A stretch of DNA of 64,000 nt from JBBATK01 sp044228285 (GTDB lineage Bacteria; Bacteroidota; Ignavibacteria; Kapaibacteriales; NICIL-2): NCBI GenBank assembly GCA_044228285.1, contig JBGAVD010000004.1:310001-374000 (forward strand). The letters run 5' to 3'. Positions 47,184 through 56,761 of the stretch are shown here, piece after piece; position 1 is the stretch's first letter, and every line of letters begins with the position of its first letter. The notes beneath the pieces are model-generated. The model was not told the DNA's origin. It searched no databases and worked only from the letters and a program-made list of their open reading frames with translations. The position numbers and the translations under genes are program-made.

Positions 47184-49073
47184 CTAGCCCATCTGCAGTG
47201 CATTCCGAATCAGTGAACGAATGGCAACTGCAGTTGCAGGCATACCATCGTAGTTGAGAATCTTGATGAGCTTCGATGCGTTGATGTCGCATTCGGTCAT
47301 AAGCAAACTCCGCATCTGAGCATCTCGATTCTGTTCCACAACGAGCACTCGTTCATGCTTCTGGACGAAGTCAACGACCTCTTGAGTAAAGGGAAATGCT
47401 CGGATTCGTAATGCCTCAACACTCAAACCGTCCGCTTCTAACATATCGATGGCTTCAAGAGTTGGATGAAGTGAGCTGCCAAAGAAGAGCAAACCTATAT
47501 CTGCTGGACGACCCGAGGCTGGAGGATACACAATAGGCTTTGGAACAATGGTCTTTGCATAGTTCCACTTCTTCTCCAGACGTTCCATGTTGCGAACATA
47601 GGCTGCCGGATCTTCCGTGTAGCGAGCATATTCATCGTGCGATGAACCACGAGTGAAGAATGAGCCGCGTGTTGGATGCAAAGCAGGGATTGTTCTATAG
47701 GGTACTCCGTCTCCATCAACATCCAGATAACGACCGAAAGACTTCATCGTATCGAGATCATCGGCACTGAGAACTTTCCCGCGATCGAGTTCTTTGGCAG
47801 GATCCATGTGCAGCGCTTCAGTGAGGTGCTCGTTCATTCCCAGATCCAAGTCCGACATGACAATGATGGCAGTCTGCAATCTCTCTGCTAAATCAAAAGC
47901 GTCAGACATCATGTGAAAGCCCTCGGTAGGGGTAGCAGGGAAGAGCAGCACATGCTTCGTGTCGCCATGCGAAGCATTGGCGCATAACAAAATGTCGGAT
48001 TGCTGAGTACGCGTAGGCATCCCAGTCGAGGGGCCAACGCGCTGCACGTCAACAAGTACGGCAGGGATCTCAGCGAAGTACGAGAGGCCAAGGAATTCAC
48101 TCATCAGCGAAATGCCTGGACCACTTGTCGCCGTGAAAGCCCTAGCGCCATTCCACATAGCACCCAGGACCATACCTATTGCGCTGATCTCGTCTTCAGC
48201 TTGCAGCACAGCAAAGGTCTTCGCTTTTGTCTCTTCTTCACGACGCAAGCGATTGGCATACTTCTCAAAAGCTGACACTAGGCTCGTTGAAGGTGTAATT
48301 GGATACCACGCGGCAACGGTAGCACCAGCATAGACTGCACCTAAACCACAAGCATCGTTGCCACCCATAAAGATGCGATCTCCAATGAGATCGCGTTTCT
48401 CAACCCGTCGATTGATTGGATAGCTATAGTTCTCTTCAATGAATCGCATCCCAAGCTCCAATGCCTGAACGTTTGGCTCGATCAGTTTTGGTTTTTTCTT
48501 GAATTCGTCGGCAATCACGGTTCTCATGACCTCGGGATCAATATCCAAGAGTCGCGTGAGCGCACCAACGTAAATCATGTTCTTGAAGAGTAAGCGTTGG
48601 CGTGGATCACTGTATGCCTCCATACAAATGCGCATCATTGGTATGCCAATGATGAGAACATCGTTGCGGAGCTTCTCTCGGGGTATAACCTTTGTTGAGT
48701 CATACACAAAGACACCGCCGGGCATCACGCTAGCCATATCTCGATCAAAGCTCTGCGGATTTAGAGCTATCATTAGGTCAATACCATGGCGACGTCCCAA
48801 GTAACCTTTCTCGCTCACTCGAATCTCATACCACGTGGGTAGACCCTGAATGTTCGATGGGAAGAGATTCTTCGCTACGATTGGTACACCCATGCGAAAG
48901 ATCGCACGAGCAACCATCGTGTTCGCACTCGCTGATCCAGTACCATTGACGTTGGCAAAGCAGAGGACAAAGTCGTTGATCAGTGGGGTAGCCGACACGA
49001 GTTCAGGATGCAACTCAGTACCTAAGTCTGCGTTCGATTGCTTTGTATGGCCTATGTCCGTTGTTGAGTTCAT
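47184..49073 (-). CDS. korA: 2-oxoacid ferredoxin oxidoreductase alpha subunit, gamma-alpha fusion
   Basis: I start it at 49073, where ATGA overlaps the stop of the preceding gene, giving 629 residues. The N-terminal gamma domain (about 30-215) shows VNGTGSASANTMVARAIFRM, and the alpha part has GNDACGLGAVYAGATVAAWY, PITPSTSLVSAFEKYA and EFLGLSYFAEIPAVLVDVQR. The fused subunit carries substrate and CoA binding and pairs with KorB. Overlap with the upstream flavoprotein gene indicates coupled translation. An ATG at 49091 is a less likely start. Confidence 0.92.
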   Translation of the reverse strand: MNSTTDIGHTKQSNADLGTELHPELVSATPLINDFVLCFANVNGTGSASANTMVARAIFRMGVPIVAKNLFPSNIQGLPTWYEIRVSEKGYLGRRHGIDLMIALNPQSFDRDMASVMPGGVFVYDSTKVIPREKLRNDVLIIGIPMMRICMEAYSDPRQRLLFKNMIYVGALTRLLDIDPEVMRTVIADEFKKKPKLIEPNVQALELGMRFIEENYSYPINRRVEKRDLIGDRIFMGGNDACGLGAVYAGATVAAWYPITPSTSLVSAFEKYANRLRREEETKAKTFAVLQAEDEISAIGMVLGAMWNGARAFTATSGPGISLMSEFLGLSYFAEIPAVLVDVQRVGPSTGMPTRTQQSDILLCANASHGDTKHVLLFPATPTEGFHMMSDAFDLAERLQTAIIVMSDLDLGMNEHLTEALHMDPAKELDRGKVLSADDLDTMKSFGRYLDVDGDGVPYRTIPALHPTRGSFFTRGSSHDEYARYTEDPAAYVRNMERLEKKWNYAKTIVPKPIVYPPASGRPADIGLLFFGSSLHPTLEAIDMLEADGLSVEALRIRAFPFTQEVVDFVQKHERVLVVEQNRDAQMRSLLMTECDINASKLIKILNYDGMPATAVAIRSLIRNALQMG

Positions 49074-50863
49074 GCGTTGATTACCCGACATTGATTTCCA
49101 GCTTTGGTCACTTGATAGATAAACTTTTGCATGTCCCAAGCAGCTGTCGGACATCGCTCGGCGCAAAGTCCACAGTGCAAACAAACATTCTCGTCTTTTA
49201 CCATTACTCTCTTCGTTTTTAACTCATCAGAAACGTAAAGGTCCTGTTGTAGATTCGTTGCTGGGGCTACTAATGACAGTCGCAGTTCAGCCTCATCGGC
49301 ATTTGGAGTGAAACTGATGCAAGCTGTTGGACAGATGTCCATACATGCGTCACACTCGATACAGCGCGCGGTGTTGAATACCGTTTGAACGTCGCAGTTC
49401 AGGCATCGTTGCGCTTCTTTGAAGGCTATGGCCACGTCAAAACCAAGTTCAACTTCGCGTTTGCGGTCAGCAAGACTCAGTTCTTTCTGCATGTGCGGAA
49501 CCACAAAGCGCTTATCTGGTTCAACTGCGCTGTCGTAAATCCACTCATGCAATCCCATCTTTTGATTGATAAGCGTGACGTGAGGAGCTGGTCGCTCATG
49601 TACGGAACGTCCATTGCAAAAGAGGTCGATAGAAATGGCAGCTTGGTGACCTTGAGCCACAGCGGTGATGACATTCTTCGGACCAAAAGCGGCGTCGCCG
49701 CCAAAGAAGACCTGTGGCAAGGTGGATTGATAGCTTTCGCTGTTAACAACAGGCATACCCCACTCATCAAAGTCCAGTCCGATATTGCGTTCTATCCAGG
49801 GAAAAGTGTTTTCCTGACCAATTGCAACAAGCACATCATCAGCTTCAATGAAAACATCTGGCTCACCAGTCGGGACGAGCGAGCGCTTCTTGTTGTCGTC
49901 GTACACTGCATGAACTTTTTCAAAAGTCATGCCTTTGAGTATGCCGTTTTCATGAATGAACGCTTTGGGAACATGATTGTCGAGAATTGGAATGTCTTCA
50001 TGCATAGCATCTTCCTTCTCCCATGGAGATGCTTTCATTTCAGCAAAGGGACTCCTCACTACGACACGTACTTCTTCTCCGCCAAGACGTCGGCTCGTTC
50101 TGCAGCAGTCCATCGCTGTATTACCACCACCTAAGACTATCACTTTCTTGCCAATGGACTTCGTGTGTTCGAATGCCACACTTGCCAACCATTCTATACC
50201 AATATGAATATGTGCGGCAGCTTCTTCTCGGCCAGGAAGTTTGATATCACGTCCTTTCGGGGCACCTGTACCAACAAATACCGCATCATAGTTCTGAGCT
50301 ACAAGCTCTTTCAAGCTTGATACATAATGCTTGAAATGCGTGTGGATGCCCAGGTCAAGCACGTATTGCACTTCTTCGTTGAGTACAGTTTCAGGAAGAC
50401 GAAAGGCAGGAATCTGGCTGCGCATCATACCGCCTCCGAAACCCATTTCATCGAAGAGATGGAGCTCGTAACCGAGGGGCGCGAGGTCTCGTGCGACGGT
50501 GAGTGAGGCAGGGCCTGCTCCGACAAGAGCTATGCGCTTGCCGTTCGCGGGGAATGGTCCTTGAGGCATCATCGATCGCACATCCGATTTGTAGTCAGCT
50601 GCAACGCGTTTGAGTCGACAAATCGCTACTGGTTCTTCCTCAATGCGTCCACGCCTACAGGCAGGCTCGCAGGGACGGTCGCAGGTGCGACCAAGAATTC
50701 CTGGAAAGACATTTGATTCCCAGTTAATCATATACGCTTCGTTGTAACGCTCGGCTGCGATCAAACGAATGTACTCGGGAACTGGGGTATGGGCAGGGCA
50801 GGCAAGCTGACAGTCCACAACCTTATGAAAATACTCCGGGTTTGAAATGTCAGTGGCTTTCAC
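49070..50863 (-). CDS. GltD-like NAD(P)/FAD oxidoreductase with C-terminal 2[4Fe-4S] ferredoxin domain
   Basis: The 597-residue protein starts with a cysteine-rich domain (VDCQLACPAHTPVPEYIR and CDRPCEPACRRG) as in glutamate synthase small subunits. It then has two dinucleotide folds, IALVGAGPASLTVARDLAP for FAD and VIVLGGGNTAMDCCRTSRR for NAD(P)H, and after about residue 490 a ferredoxin part with CIECDACMDICP and CLHCGLCAERCP. It leads korA and korB, with which it overlaps by ATGA, so it most likely forms a subunit moving electrons between the 2-oxoacid oxidoreductase and NAD(P)H. No gltB is present. A minus-strand TATTTTTG at 50911-50918 may be its promoter -7 element. Confidence 0.88.
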   Translation of the reverse strand: MKATDISNPEYFHKVVDCQLACPAHTPVPEYIRLIAAERYNEAYMINWESNVFPGILGRTCDRPCEPACRRGRIEEEPVAICRLKRVAADYKSDVRSMMPQGPFPANGKRIALVGAGPASLTVARDLAPLGYELHLFDEMGFGGGMMRSQIPAFRLPETVLNEEVQYVLDLGIHTHFKHYVSSLKELVAQNYDAVFVGTGAPKGRDIKLPGREEAAAHIHIGIEWLASVAFEHTKSIGKKVIVLGGGNTAMDCCRTSRRLGGEEVRVVVRSPFAEMKASPWEKEDAMHEDIPILDNHVPKAFIHENGILKGMTFEKVHAVYDDNKKRSLVPTGEPDVFIEADDVLVAIGQENTFPWIERNIGLDFDEWGMPVVNSESYQSTLPQVFFGGDAAFGPKNVITAVAQGHQAAISIDLFCNGRSVHERPAPHVTLINQKMGLHEWIYDSAVEPDKRFVVPHMQKELSLADRKREVELGFDVAIAFKEAQRCLNCDVQTVFNTARCIECDACMDICPTACISFTPNADEAELRLSLVAPATNLQQDLYVSDELKTKRVMVKDENVCLHCGLCAERCPTAAWDMQKFIYQVTKAGNQCRVINA

Positions 50864-51076
50864 AATCTCACAGTATTAGGTGAAGTGCAGGGTTCTTTTT
50901 ATGTTGCTTGCAAAAATAGAACAAAGTCGCATAGTAGACTAGATGCATATAAGAGTAGCTCGTCTGAAACACGCATGAACACTTGTTTTGATGAACTACG
51001 CTCTTGATTGACAATGATTTGCGTCTATCGCACCGGCAGCTGTAGAGTTGGTTCAACCATCATCGCACACACTTCA

Positions 51077-51595
51077 ATGAAAATATTCCAACTCAAGGCC
51101 TTTCGTATTGCTCTTCTTGCAATCGGAGCGCTCTTGCTAATCATGCAATTCGTTCAGCCGACACCTAACGATACGCACGATGATAAAATGCATCTTGCCA
51201 CTACACTTCCGTTGCCAGATTCCGTTGCGCAGATTCTGAAAACATCGTGCTACGACTGTCACTCGAATCAGACGAACTATCCATGGTACTCAAGCATCCA
51301 ACCAGCAGCTTGGTGGTTGAATGAACACATTAATGAGGGTAAGCACGAGCTGAATTTCGCTGAGTTTAGCTCGTATCGCATTTTTCGACAGTACCGCAAG
51401 CTTCGGCAAATCGACACAACTGTGCAGACAGACTTCATGCCACTTGAATCCTATACGTGGATTCACCGCGATGCTGTCCTCAGCCCAGCTCAAAAAGAAG
51501 TCATTCATCAATGGGTAAACACACTTTGCGATAGCCTTCGCGCTCGCTACCCAGCCGATAGTCTACGCCGGCCCAGCTCAACAGAGCGTAAGTAA
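51077..51595 (+). CDS. Haem-binding domain protein (CXXCH, membrane-anchored)
   Basis: The start at 51077 gives 172 residues with one N-terminal helix (about 7-26). One haem c motif, CYDCH at 58-62, is followed by SNQTNYPWYSSIQPAAWW, the signature of the Haem_bd family seen widely in Bacteroidota. Two later aromatic segments and a helical tail follow. It is probably a periplasmic or membrane-attached cytochrome or haem sensor; the electron partner is unknown. A frame from 51008 would add a less likely N-terminus. No close neighbour shares its strand. Confidence 0.85.
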   Translation: MKIFQLKAFRIALLAIGALLLIMQFVQPTPNDTHDDKMHLATTLPLPDSVAQILKTSCYDCHSNQTNYPWYSSIQPAAWWLNEHINEGKHELNFAEFSSYRIFRQYRKLRQIDTTVQTDFMPLESYTWIHRDAVLSPAQKEVIHQWVNTLCDSLRARYPADSLRRPSSTERK

Positions 51596-51645
51596 AGCTA
51601 ATGCACTGCAGAAAATTCAGAGTGAGCAGAGAAGTTCTTTCTTAC

Positions 51646-51670
51646 ACGAGGCGCAGTTCCTGCGCCTCGT
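51646..51670. repeat. Hairpin after haem-binding gene, without T tract
   Basis: ACGAGGCGCA pairs perfectly with TGCGCCTCGT around GTTCC, 50 nt past the stop at 51595. The following bases are not T-rich on the plus strand. It may act as an RNA end or terminator for that gene. Confidence 0.55.
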
Positions 51671-51836
51671 GCTGTTGTCGACTCCATCCACTGACATGCT
51701 GCGTCCCATGTTGAGACATGCTTATGGACTTGGTCTCGTGCATACTATTGATGTGATAACGATACGCTAGAGTAATGGGATAATCAGATTGCGCTGCAGC
51801 CTCGAGGATTCTAATCTCAGGACCATAGTGTACGCT

Positions 51837-53264
51837 TTATGGCACTTGGACGAAGAGAGACGAGTCATCCGTAATGATCAGATAGGTGCCGGAAATGAGA
51901 TGACGAAGAGGCACTGATTCAACATCGCTAAGCGACAGAATACAGTCGCCTAGTAAAGAATAGACAAACACTCGCTTGCACATCTGATGAAGATGGACTT
52001 CGCCATTGCGAATATCTTCCGCGAGAATGCGTTTGACGACCGAATGATTCTGAAGCGATGAACTCAATGACGAGTCGTCTCTACTAACTGCCGACACAGT
52101 GGTACAGTTCGCAAACGCGCCTGCGTCAAGAGCATCTTTCACGCAACGCCTTTTTGAAGAGCAAGGATGAAGGTACTCAAATTGAGGATGCAGCTCCGTA
52201 CTACTCAACTGCCCACCATAGTGTAACGCTTTAGAACGCAAGCCTATGGAGAAGTCGTAGTTACTGCTATTCGAGAAGTCAAGCTCTGAGTCATCATTCG
52301 CTCGCAGGTTTGAGTGTTCTACAATAGCCGTTGCGGCATCTGTATTACACCAAGTTCCTGGACCAACCACGACGTTGTTCTCTGCGCTAAAGAGCTCACA
52401 GCCTGTCTTGAGCTGAACAAACGAACCGTTCGAGCGATTGTTGATCAAGGTGTTGTGAGCGAGTAGTAACTGGTGGGCTACTGGGTTCGTCAAACCTTCA
52501 AGTCCAAATCCAATGATGTTCGAGTTCTCAGAAAGCGGTCCTTGTTCAATGAGATTGCCGACCAGTATCGTCGTTCCGCCATTTGGCAGATCGAGACTGC
52601 GACTGGCAGTACCGCTTAACTCATCGCTGATTCTATTATAGCGGATGATATTCACATTCGCTCTGCTCTTCAACTCATGTCCGATCCGCGCATGATGCGT
52701 GTAGTTAAATTGAAAGACCAAGGTATCGATGTTGCCGATGTAGAGATTGTGAGAGTATCCATCTCCAGCACCGTTGGCATTGAACTCAGAATGCTCAATG
52801 CGTAAGCTACTTGGGTGCTTTGCACCGCAGAGGATGCCGTTCTCATTGTGTTCAAAGAGACATGAATCTACTGTCAAGTTGCTTGCTTCGAGTCGTATGC
52901 CTGCTCCATTTGCATCAACACATCGAGCATCATAAAAGGCAATGTTCTGCACTCGACAATTCGCACCGCCGATGACCCAAATTGCTTTGCCTGCTGCGAC
53001 GTTGCCGCGGGAGCGCAGCTCAGCTTTGCCACCTATAGCACGAACTAGCAGCTGTGAAGCAGACCAGATACAGACATCTGACTCATAGATGCCAGCGTCG
53101 ATATTGACAGTATCTCCGTCTGAGACAAGGCGTGCAAGTTCAGAAGGCTTCTTGTACTGATGTGTTGGACCAACTGACCACTGTACAGCGCTTACACTAG
53201 CACACATACTGAGCGCGCTGATGAGTACAAGTATGCGAGTTGTAACGAAGCGAATCATCGTCAT
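51837..53264 (-). CDS. Secreted right-handed beta-helix protein with T9SS-like C-terminus
   Basis: A 475-residue protein with a signal sequence (ending about residue 26, SVSA). Repeated strands from about 45 to 310, with many Asn and Gly turns (GAGIRLEASNLTVDSCLFEH), form a parallel beta-helix similar to carbohydrate-active or adhesive secreted proteins. The last 80 residues (VFVYSLLGDCILSLSDVES, then LISGTYLIITDDSSLF) look like a short T9SS sorting domain. No catalytic residues are obvious. It stands alone, with 248 nt to the next minus-strand gene. Confidence 0.75.
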   Translation of the reverse strand: MTMIRFVTTRILVLISALSMCASVSAVQWSVGPTHQYKKPSELARLVSDGDTVNIDAGIYESDVCIWSASQLLVRAIGGKAELRSRGNVAAGKAIWVIGGANCRVQNIAFYDARCVDANGAGIRLEASNLTVDSCLFEHNENGILCGAKHPSSLRIEHSEFNANGAGDGYSHNLYIGNIDTLVFQFNYTHHARIGHELKSRANVNIIRYNRISDELSGTASRSLDLPNGGTTILVGNLIEQGPLSENSNIIGFGLEGLTNPVAHQLLLAHNTLINNRSNGSFVQLKTGCELFSAENNVVVGPGTWCNTDAATAIVEHSNLRANDDSELDFSNSSNYDFSIGLRSKALHYGGQLSSTELHPQFEYLHPCSSKRRCVKDALDAGAFANCTTVSAVSRDDSSLSSSLQNHSVVKRILAEDIRNGEVHLHQMCKRVFVYSLLGDCILSLSDVESVPLRHLISGTYLIITDDSSLFVQVP

Positions 53265-53512
53265 AGCTGAATTCCGTGCGTCTTTTGGTCTTTTGTAGGT
53301 TCAAAACACCGACAAGTCTTCGATGCTGAGCTGAGTCTGAATGAAAAAAAACACGTCCTGAAACAGCGCTCGATGAGCGATACTTTATTAGCGTGTTGAA
53401 AAAAGTACCGAGGATAAAGACAATCTCAGCCAGCTCGCAGCTTGAGGCACATCGTAACACTGAGTTTCACTGCATCGGCAAACTGACAAATCAACTGGTA
53501 GTTGGGCTACTA

Positions 53513-54070
53513 TTAGTGAGCGTTCCGGTCGACACGAGCTTCAAGTTTCTCTAAAATTTCAAGCTGACGCGCTTGAGTTGCGATAAGTGTCTTGAACTGA
53601 TCTTCAAACATGAGGTCAACTTTTTGCTGCAGACTCCTAATCTGTAACTCCGCCTTAAGATTAACCATGTAGTCGTTCTCTGCGCGCTTGCGATCCTTCT
53701 CTTCTTGTCGATTCTGACTCATCATGATCACTGGTGCCTGTAAGGCTGCGATACACGAGAGGATGAGATTCATCAAGATGAATGGGTATGGGTCGAAAGC
53801 GTCTTGACCGAGAGCGTAGACGTTCACAATGATCCAGAGCATTAAGACAGCGAAGAAAGCCAAAATGAACTTCCAACTTCCACCGAAGCGCGCGACCTTG
53901 TCCGAGATGCGTTGTCCACTTGTGAGCGTCTCACTTGGTGGATTCAACAGATTTCGAACAATGAGTCCCTCTTCTTCAATCGTTCTACTAACGATCTCAT
54001 GAAGCTTCTGAAGTTGTGCATCTTCATCCAGCAGGAGTTGCTTGATGTCGGTCGACTCATGATGGCTCAT
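53513..54070 (-). CDS. DUF1003 membrane protein
   Basis: The 185-residue protein has a helical N-terminus, two transmembrane helices (about 67-88 and 96-117) joined by the DUF1003 loop ALGQDAFDPYPFILMNLILS, then SQNRQEEKDRKRAENDYMVN and a long coiled-coil C-terminus. DUF1003 proteins are small inner-membrane proteins of unknown function found in many bacteria. It lies 12 nt downstream of kbl and probably shares a transcript with it. Confidence 0.88.
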   Translation of the reverse strand: MSHHESTDIKQLLLDEDAQLQKLHEIVSRTIEEEGLIVRNLLNPPSETLTSGQRISDKVARFGGSWKFILAFFAVLMLWIIVNVYALGQDAFDPYPFILMNLILSCIAALQAPVIMMSQNRQEEKDRKRAENDYMVNLKAELQIRSLQQKVDLMFEDQFKTLIATQARQLEILEKLEARVDRNAH

Positions 54071-54082
54071 CTTGTTCTACGA

Positions 54083-55285
54083 TTAGGATTTCAAAACACC
54101 AAGCTGTCGGCCCACTTTTTCAAAGGCTGCAATGGCTCGATCAAGTTGCTCAACGCTATGCGCTGCGCTAATCTGCACACGAATACGGGCAAGACCTTTG
54201 GCTACTACTGGGTAAAAGAAACCAATTACATAGACTCCTTCATCTAGCAACGCGCGTGCAAAGTCCTGCGCGAGCTTTGCATCGTACAGCATGATCGGAG
54301 TAATAGGATGGGTTCCAGGCTTTATGTCAAAACCAAGGGTTGACATCTTCGAACGGAAATAGCTTGTGTTTGACTCTAAAGTATCCCGAAGTGCTGTGGT
54401 TGAGCTGAGTAGATCGAAGATGGTGATGCTTGCACCGACTACGCTCGGAGGCAACGAGTTACTAAAGAGATATGGTCGGCTGCGCTGACGCAAAAGTTCG
54501 ATGATCTCTTTACGGCCTGTGGTAAAACCACCGATACCACCGCCAAGTGCCTTGCCCAAGGTGCCGGTAATAATATCAACGCGACCAGTGACACCGCAAA
54601 GTTCTGTTACACCGCGACCGTTTGCTCCCATAAAACCCATAGAGTGACATTCATCAACCATGACCAATGCCTCGTACTTGTCAGCTAAGTCGCAAATTTT
54701 ATCAAGCGGTGCGATAGTGCCATCCATTGAAAACACAGCGTCGGTCGCGATCATGATCGTCTTTGCACCTTCAGAGCGAGCAAGTTGGAGTTGTTGTTCA
54801 AGCTCTTCCATGTTGCTTGACTTGTAGCGGTATCTCTTCGCCTTACAGAGGCGCACCCCATCAATAATTGAAGCATGATTCAACTCATCACTTATGATGG
54901 CATCCATCTCTCCGAGTAGTGGTTCGAACACACCACCGTTAGCGTCAAAGCAGGCTGCGTAGAGGATCGTATCATCAGTGTGACAGAAATCAGCAATCTT
55001 CTTCTCGAGAGTTTTGTGGATGTCTTGCGTGCCGCAGATGAACCGCACGCTCGACATACCATAGCCATGTGAGTCGAGTGCCGCTTTGGCAGACGCAATC
55101 ACATCTGGATGTGAGGACAGCCCGAGGTAGTTGTTTGCACAAAAATTCAAAACGGGTCTAGCACCTCCCGCAACTTGAATCTCTGCTGCTTGTGGAGTCG
55201 TGATAATGCGCTCTTCTTTATACAAACCTGCTGCGCGAATGCCATCAAGTTCTTGCTGTAAATACTGCTGAAATGATCCGTACAT
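54083..55285 (-). CDS. kbl: Glycine C-acetyltransferase (2-amino-3-ketobutyrate CoA ligase)
   Basis: The 400-residue PLP enzyme has NFCANNYLGLSSHPDVI, GTQDIHKTLEKKIADF, VDECHSMGF and the cofactor lysine K245 in TGTLGKALGGGIGG. These match alpha-oxoamine synthases, and the exact motif wording and length match Kbl better than BioF or HemA. It converts 2-amino-3-oxobutyrate plus CoA to glycine and acetyl-CoA in threonine breakdown. The threonine dehydrogenase gene that often accompanies it is not adjacent. It is divergent from the glycosyltransferase gene and upstream of DUF1003. Confidence 0.92.
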   Translation of the reverse strand: MYGSFQQYLQQELDGIRAAGLYKEERIITTPQAAEIQVAGGARPVLNFCANNYLGLSSHPDVIASAKAALDSHGYGMSSVRFICGTQDIHKTLEKKIADFCHTDDTILYAACFDANGGVFEPLLGEMDAIISDELNHASIIDGVRLCKAKRYRYKSSNMEELEQQLQLARSEGAKTIMIATDAVFSMDGTIAPLDKICDLADKYEALVMVDECHSMGFMGANGRGVTELCGVTGRVDIITGTLGKALGGGIGGFTTGRKEIIELLRQRSRPYLFSNSLPPSVVGASITIFDLLSSTTALRDTLESNTSYFRSKMSTLGFDIKPGTHPITPIMLYDAKLAQDFARALLDEGVYVIGFFYPVVAKGLARIRVQISAAHSVEQLDRAIAAFEKVGRQLGVLKS

Positions 55286-55437
55286 AGGAGGAGAATATTG
55301 GTGAATGATCTTAGGATGGCGCTGTTACGAGCAGAAGACCTGCTTCTGGTGTCGAAAGAGTTCTGAATTGCTCGAAACTGCGTGAAGACGAAAATAACCA
55401 ACGGAAGCTGCTATTTTGCGCCGAAATCATAGCTCGC

Positions 55438-56637
55438 ATGAAAATCCTCCAACTTTGTCCACGACCTATTTTTCCTCCTGACGACGGTGGTAGGATAAGC
55501 ATGTACAATGTCAGCAAACACCTGCTGCATTTCGGAGCAGAATTGAGCATACTTTGCTTCGACCCAGAAGCGCCTGCTCTTCGCGAGCAACAGATTGACG
55601 ATGCATCGGTAAATATCTATTCTCTCAATCACCAGACAAAGAACAGCGCAACTCGGATCTTTAGCTCTGTTTTCCAGAGTGAGGCACTATACCTACGCAA
55701 GCACTTCAGTGCTGAGATTCTTCGACAATCACTGTCAATTGCCGAGAGTGTGCAACCAGATGTCATCCACGTCGATCACACAGCAATGGCGCCCTTAGGC
55801 TTTGCCTTACGCAAGCACCTGGGTTGCTTGGTCGGCTTGCGTCTTCACAATGTCGAGTGGAAAATATGGAAGAGATATGCTGAACAGCTTCCTGCTTGGC
55901 ATCCAAAGCGTTGGTATGTGGCTTCTCAAGCCGCTAAGCTTCGACGTGACGAAGCTCAGTACATCGCAATGGCAGATGTTGCTTTTCCCATTAGTCAAGT
56001 CGACTTAGACGCTGCAAGGGATCTTGCTCCAAAAGCTCATCTCGTTCTGGCAGCTGCAGGGGTGAACAGCGCTGAGTGGAAAGCGGATGCGAAGCAGCCG
56101 CGTGAAGAAAATACTCTCGTGATGGCATCAGCATGGTCGTGGCAGCACAATGTGGATGGTGCTCACTGGTTTCTGCGTGAAGTGTTACCCTTGGTGCAGC
56201 GCTCATTACCGCAAACCAGAGTACTGGTTCCCGGACGACATGCCGCAGAGCATTTTGCGCGCTACAAAGAAAGAGGCGTGGAGTGCTTGGGATATGTTGA
56301 GAAGATGCAGCCAACCTATCATCGTGGCTCAGTGTTTGTCGTGCCGCTCTTTGTAGGTTCAGGTGTGCGCATCAAAATCATGGAGGCGATGGCGGCAGGA
56401 TTAGTTGTGGTGTCAACCTCGATCGGAGCGGAGGGGATTGCAGCGACCCAGGAGCATGGTTTGTACACGAGCGATAACGCTGCAACACAAGCCCAGATGA
56501 TCGTGCGTTTGTTGTCTGATCACAGCGTGCGCGAAGCAGCTAGTAAAAAAGCTGCTGAGTATGTGGCTACTCACCACGAGTGGAGAGATCAAATAGAGAA
56601 TATCTATCGCAGTTACGAGGCTTTGCTCAAGCGCTAA
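55438..56637 (+). CDS. GT4-family glycosyltransferase
   Basis: A 399-residue soluble GT-B enzyme. It begins KILQLCPRPIFPPDDGGR with the Gly-rich acceptor-side loop, has LRLHNVEWKIWKRYAEQ near the domain border, and carries the nucleotide-sugar motif GSGVRIKIMEAMAAGL in the second domain, where the Glu binds the sugar nucleotide. GT4 enzymes build cell-surface polysaccharides. It is a single gene between divergent kbl and convergent mnmA, and the substrate cannot be deduced. Confidence 0.87.
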   Translation: MKILQLCPRPIFPPDDGGRISMYNVSKHLLHFGAELSILCFDPEAPALREQQIDDASVNIYSLNHQTKNSATRIFSSVFQSEALYLRKHFSAEILRQSLSIAESVQPDVIHVDHTAMAPLGFALRKHLGCLVGLRLHNVEWKIWKRYAEQLPAWHPKRWYVASQAAKLRRDEAQYIAMADVAFPISQVDLDAARDLAPKAHLVLAAAGVNSAEWKADAKQPREENTLVMASAWSWQHNVDGAHWFLREVLPLVQRSLPQTRVLVPGRHAAEHFARYKERGVECLGYVEKMQPTYHRGSVFVVPLFVGSGVRIKIMEAMAAGLVVVSTSIGAEGIAATQEHGLYTSDNAATQAQMIVRLLSDHSVREAASKKAAEYVATHHEWRDQIENIYRSYEALLKR

Positions 56638-56640
56638 AAC

Positions 56641-56671
56641 ACGCCGTAAGGCGTAGATCGCTACGTAGCGA
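56641..56671. repeat. Twin hairpins between converging genes
   Basis: ACGCC-GTAA-GGCGT is followed by the perfect 14-base palindrome TCGCTACGTAGCGA. They start 3 nt past the glycosyltransferase stop. On the minus strand the first hairpin is followed by GTTTT, so they could end either transcript. Confidence 0.5.
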
Positions 56672-56761
56672 ACAAGTGTTGATCAATGTCAAGCGAGATG
56701 TGAAACTTCATGCAATGAACGTTCTTCAGCCTAAGGAAAAATCGAGGCTAAACACGCAATA

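Noticed and set aside
49385..50134. 249-codon open frame opposite the GltD-like gene
   Set aside because: It is an antisense shadow of a well-conserved coding region, with no recognisable motifs or ribosome-binding site.
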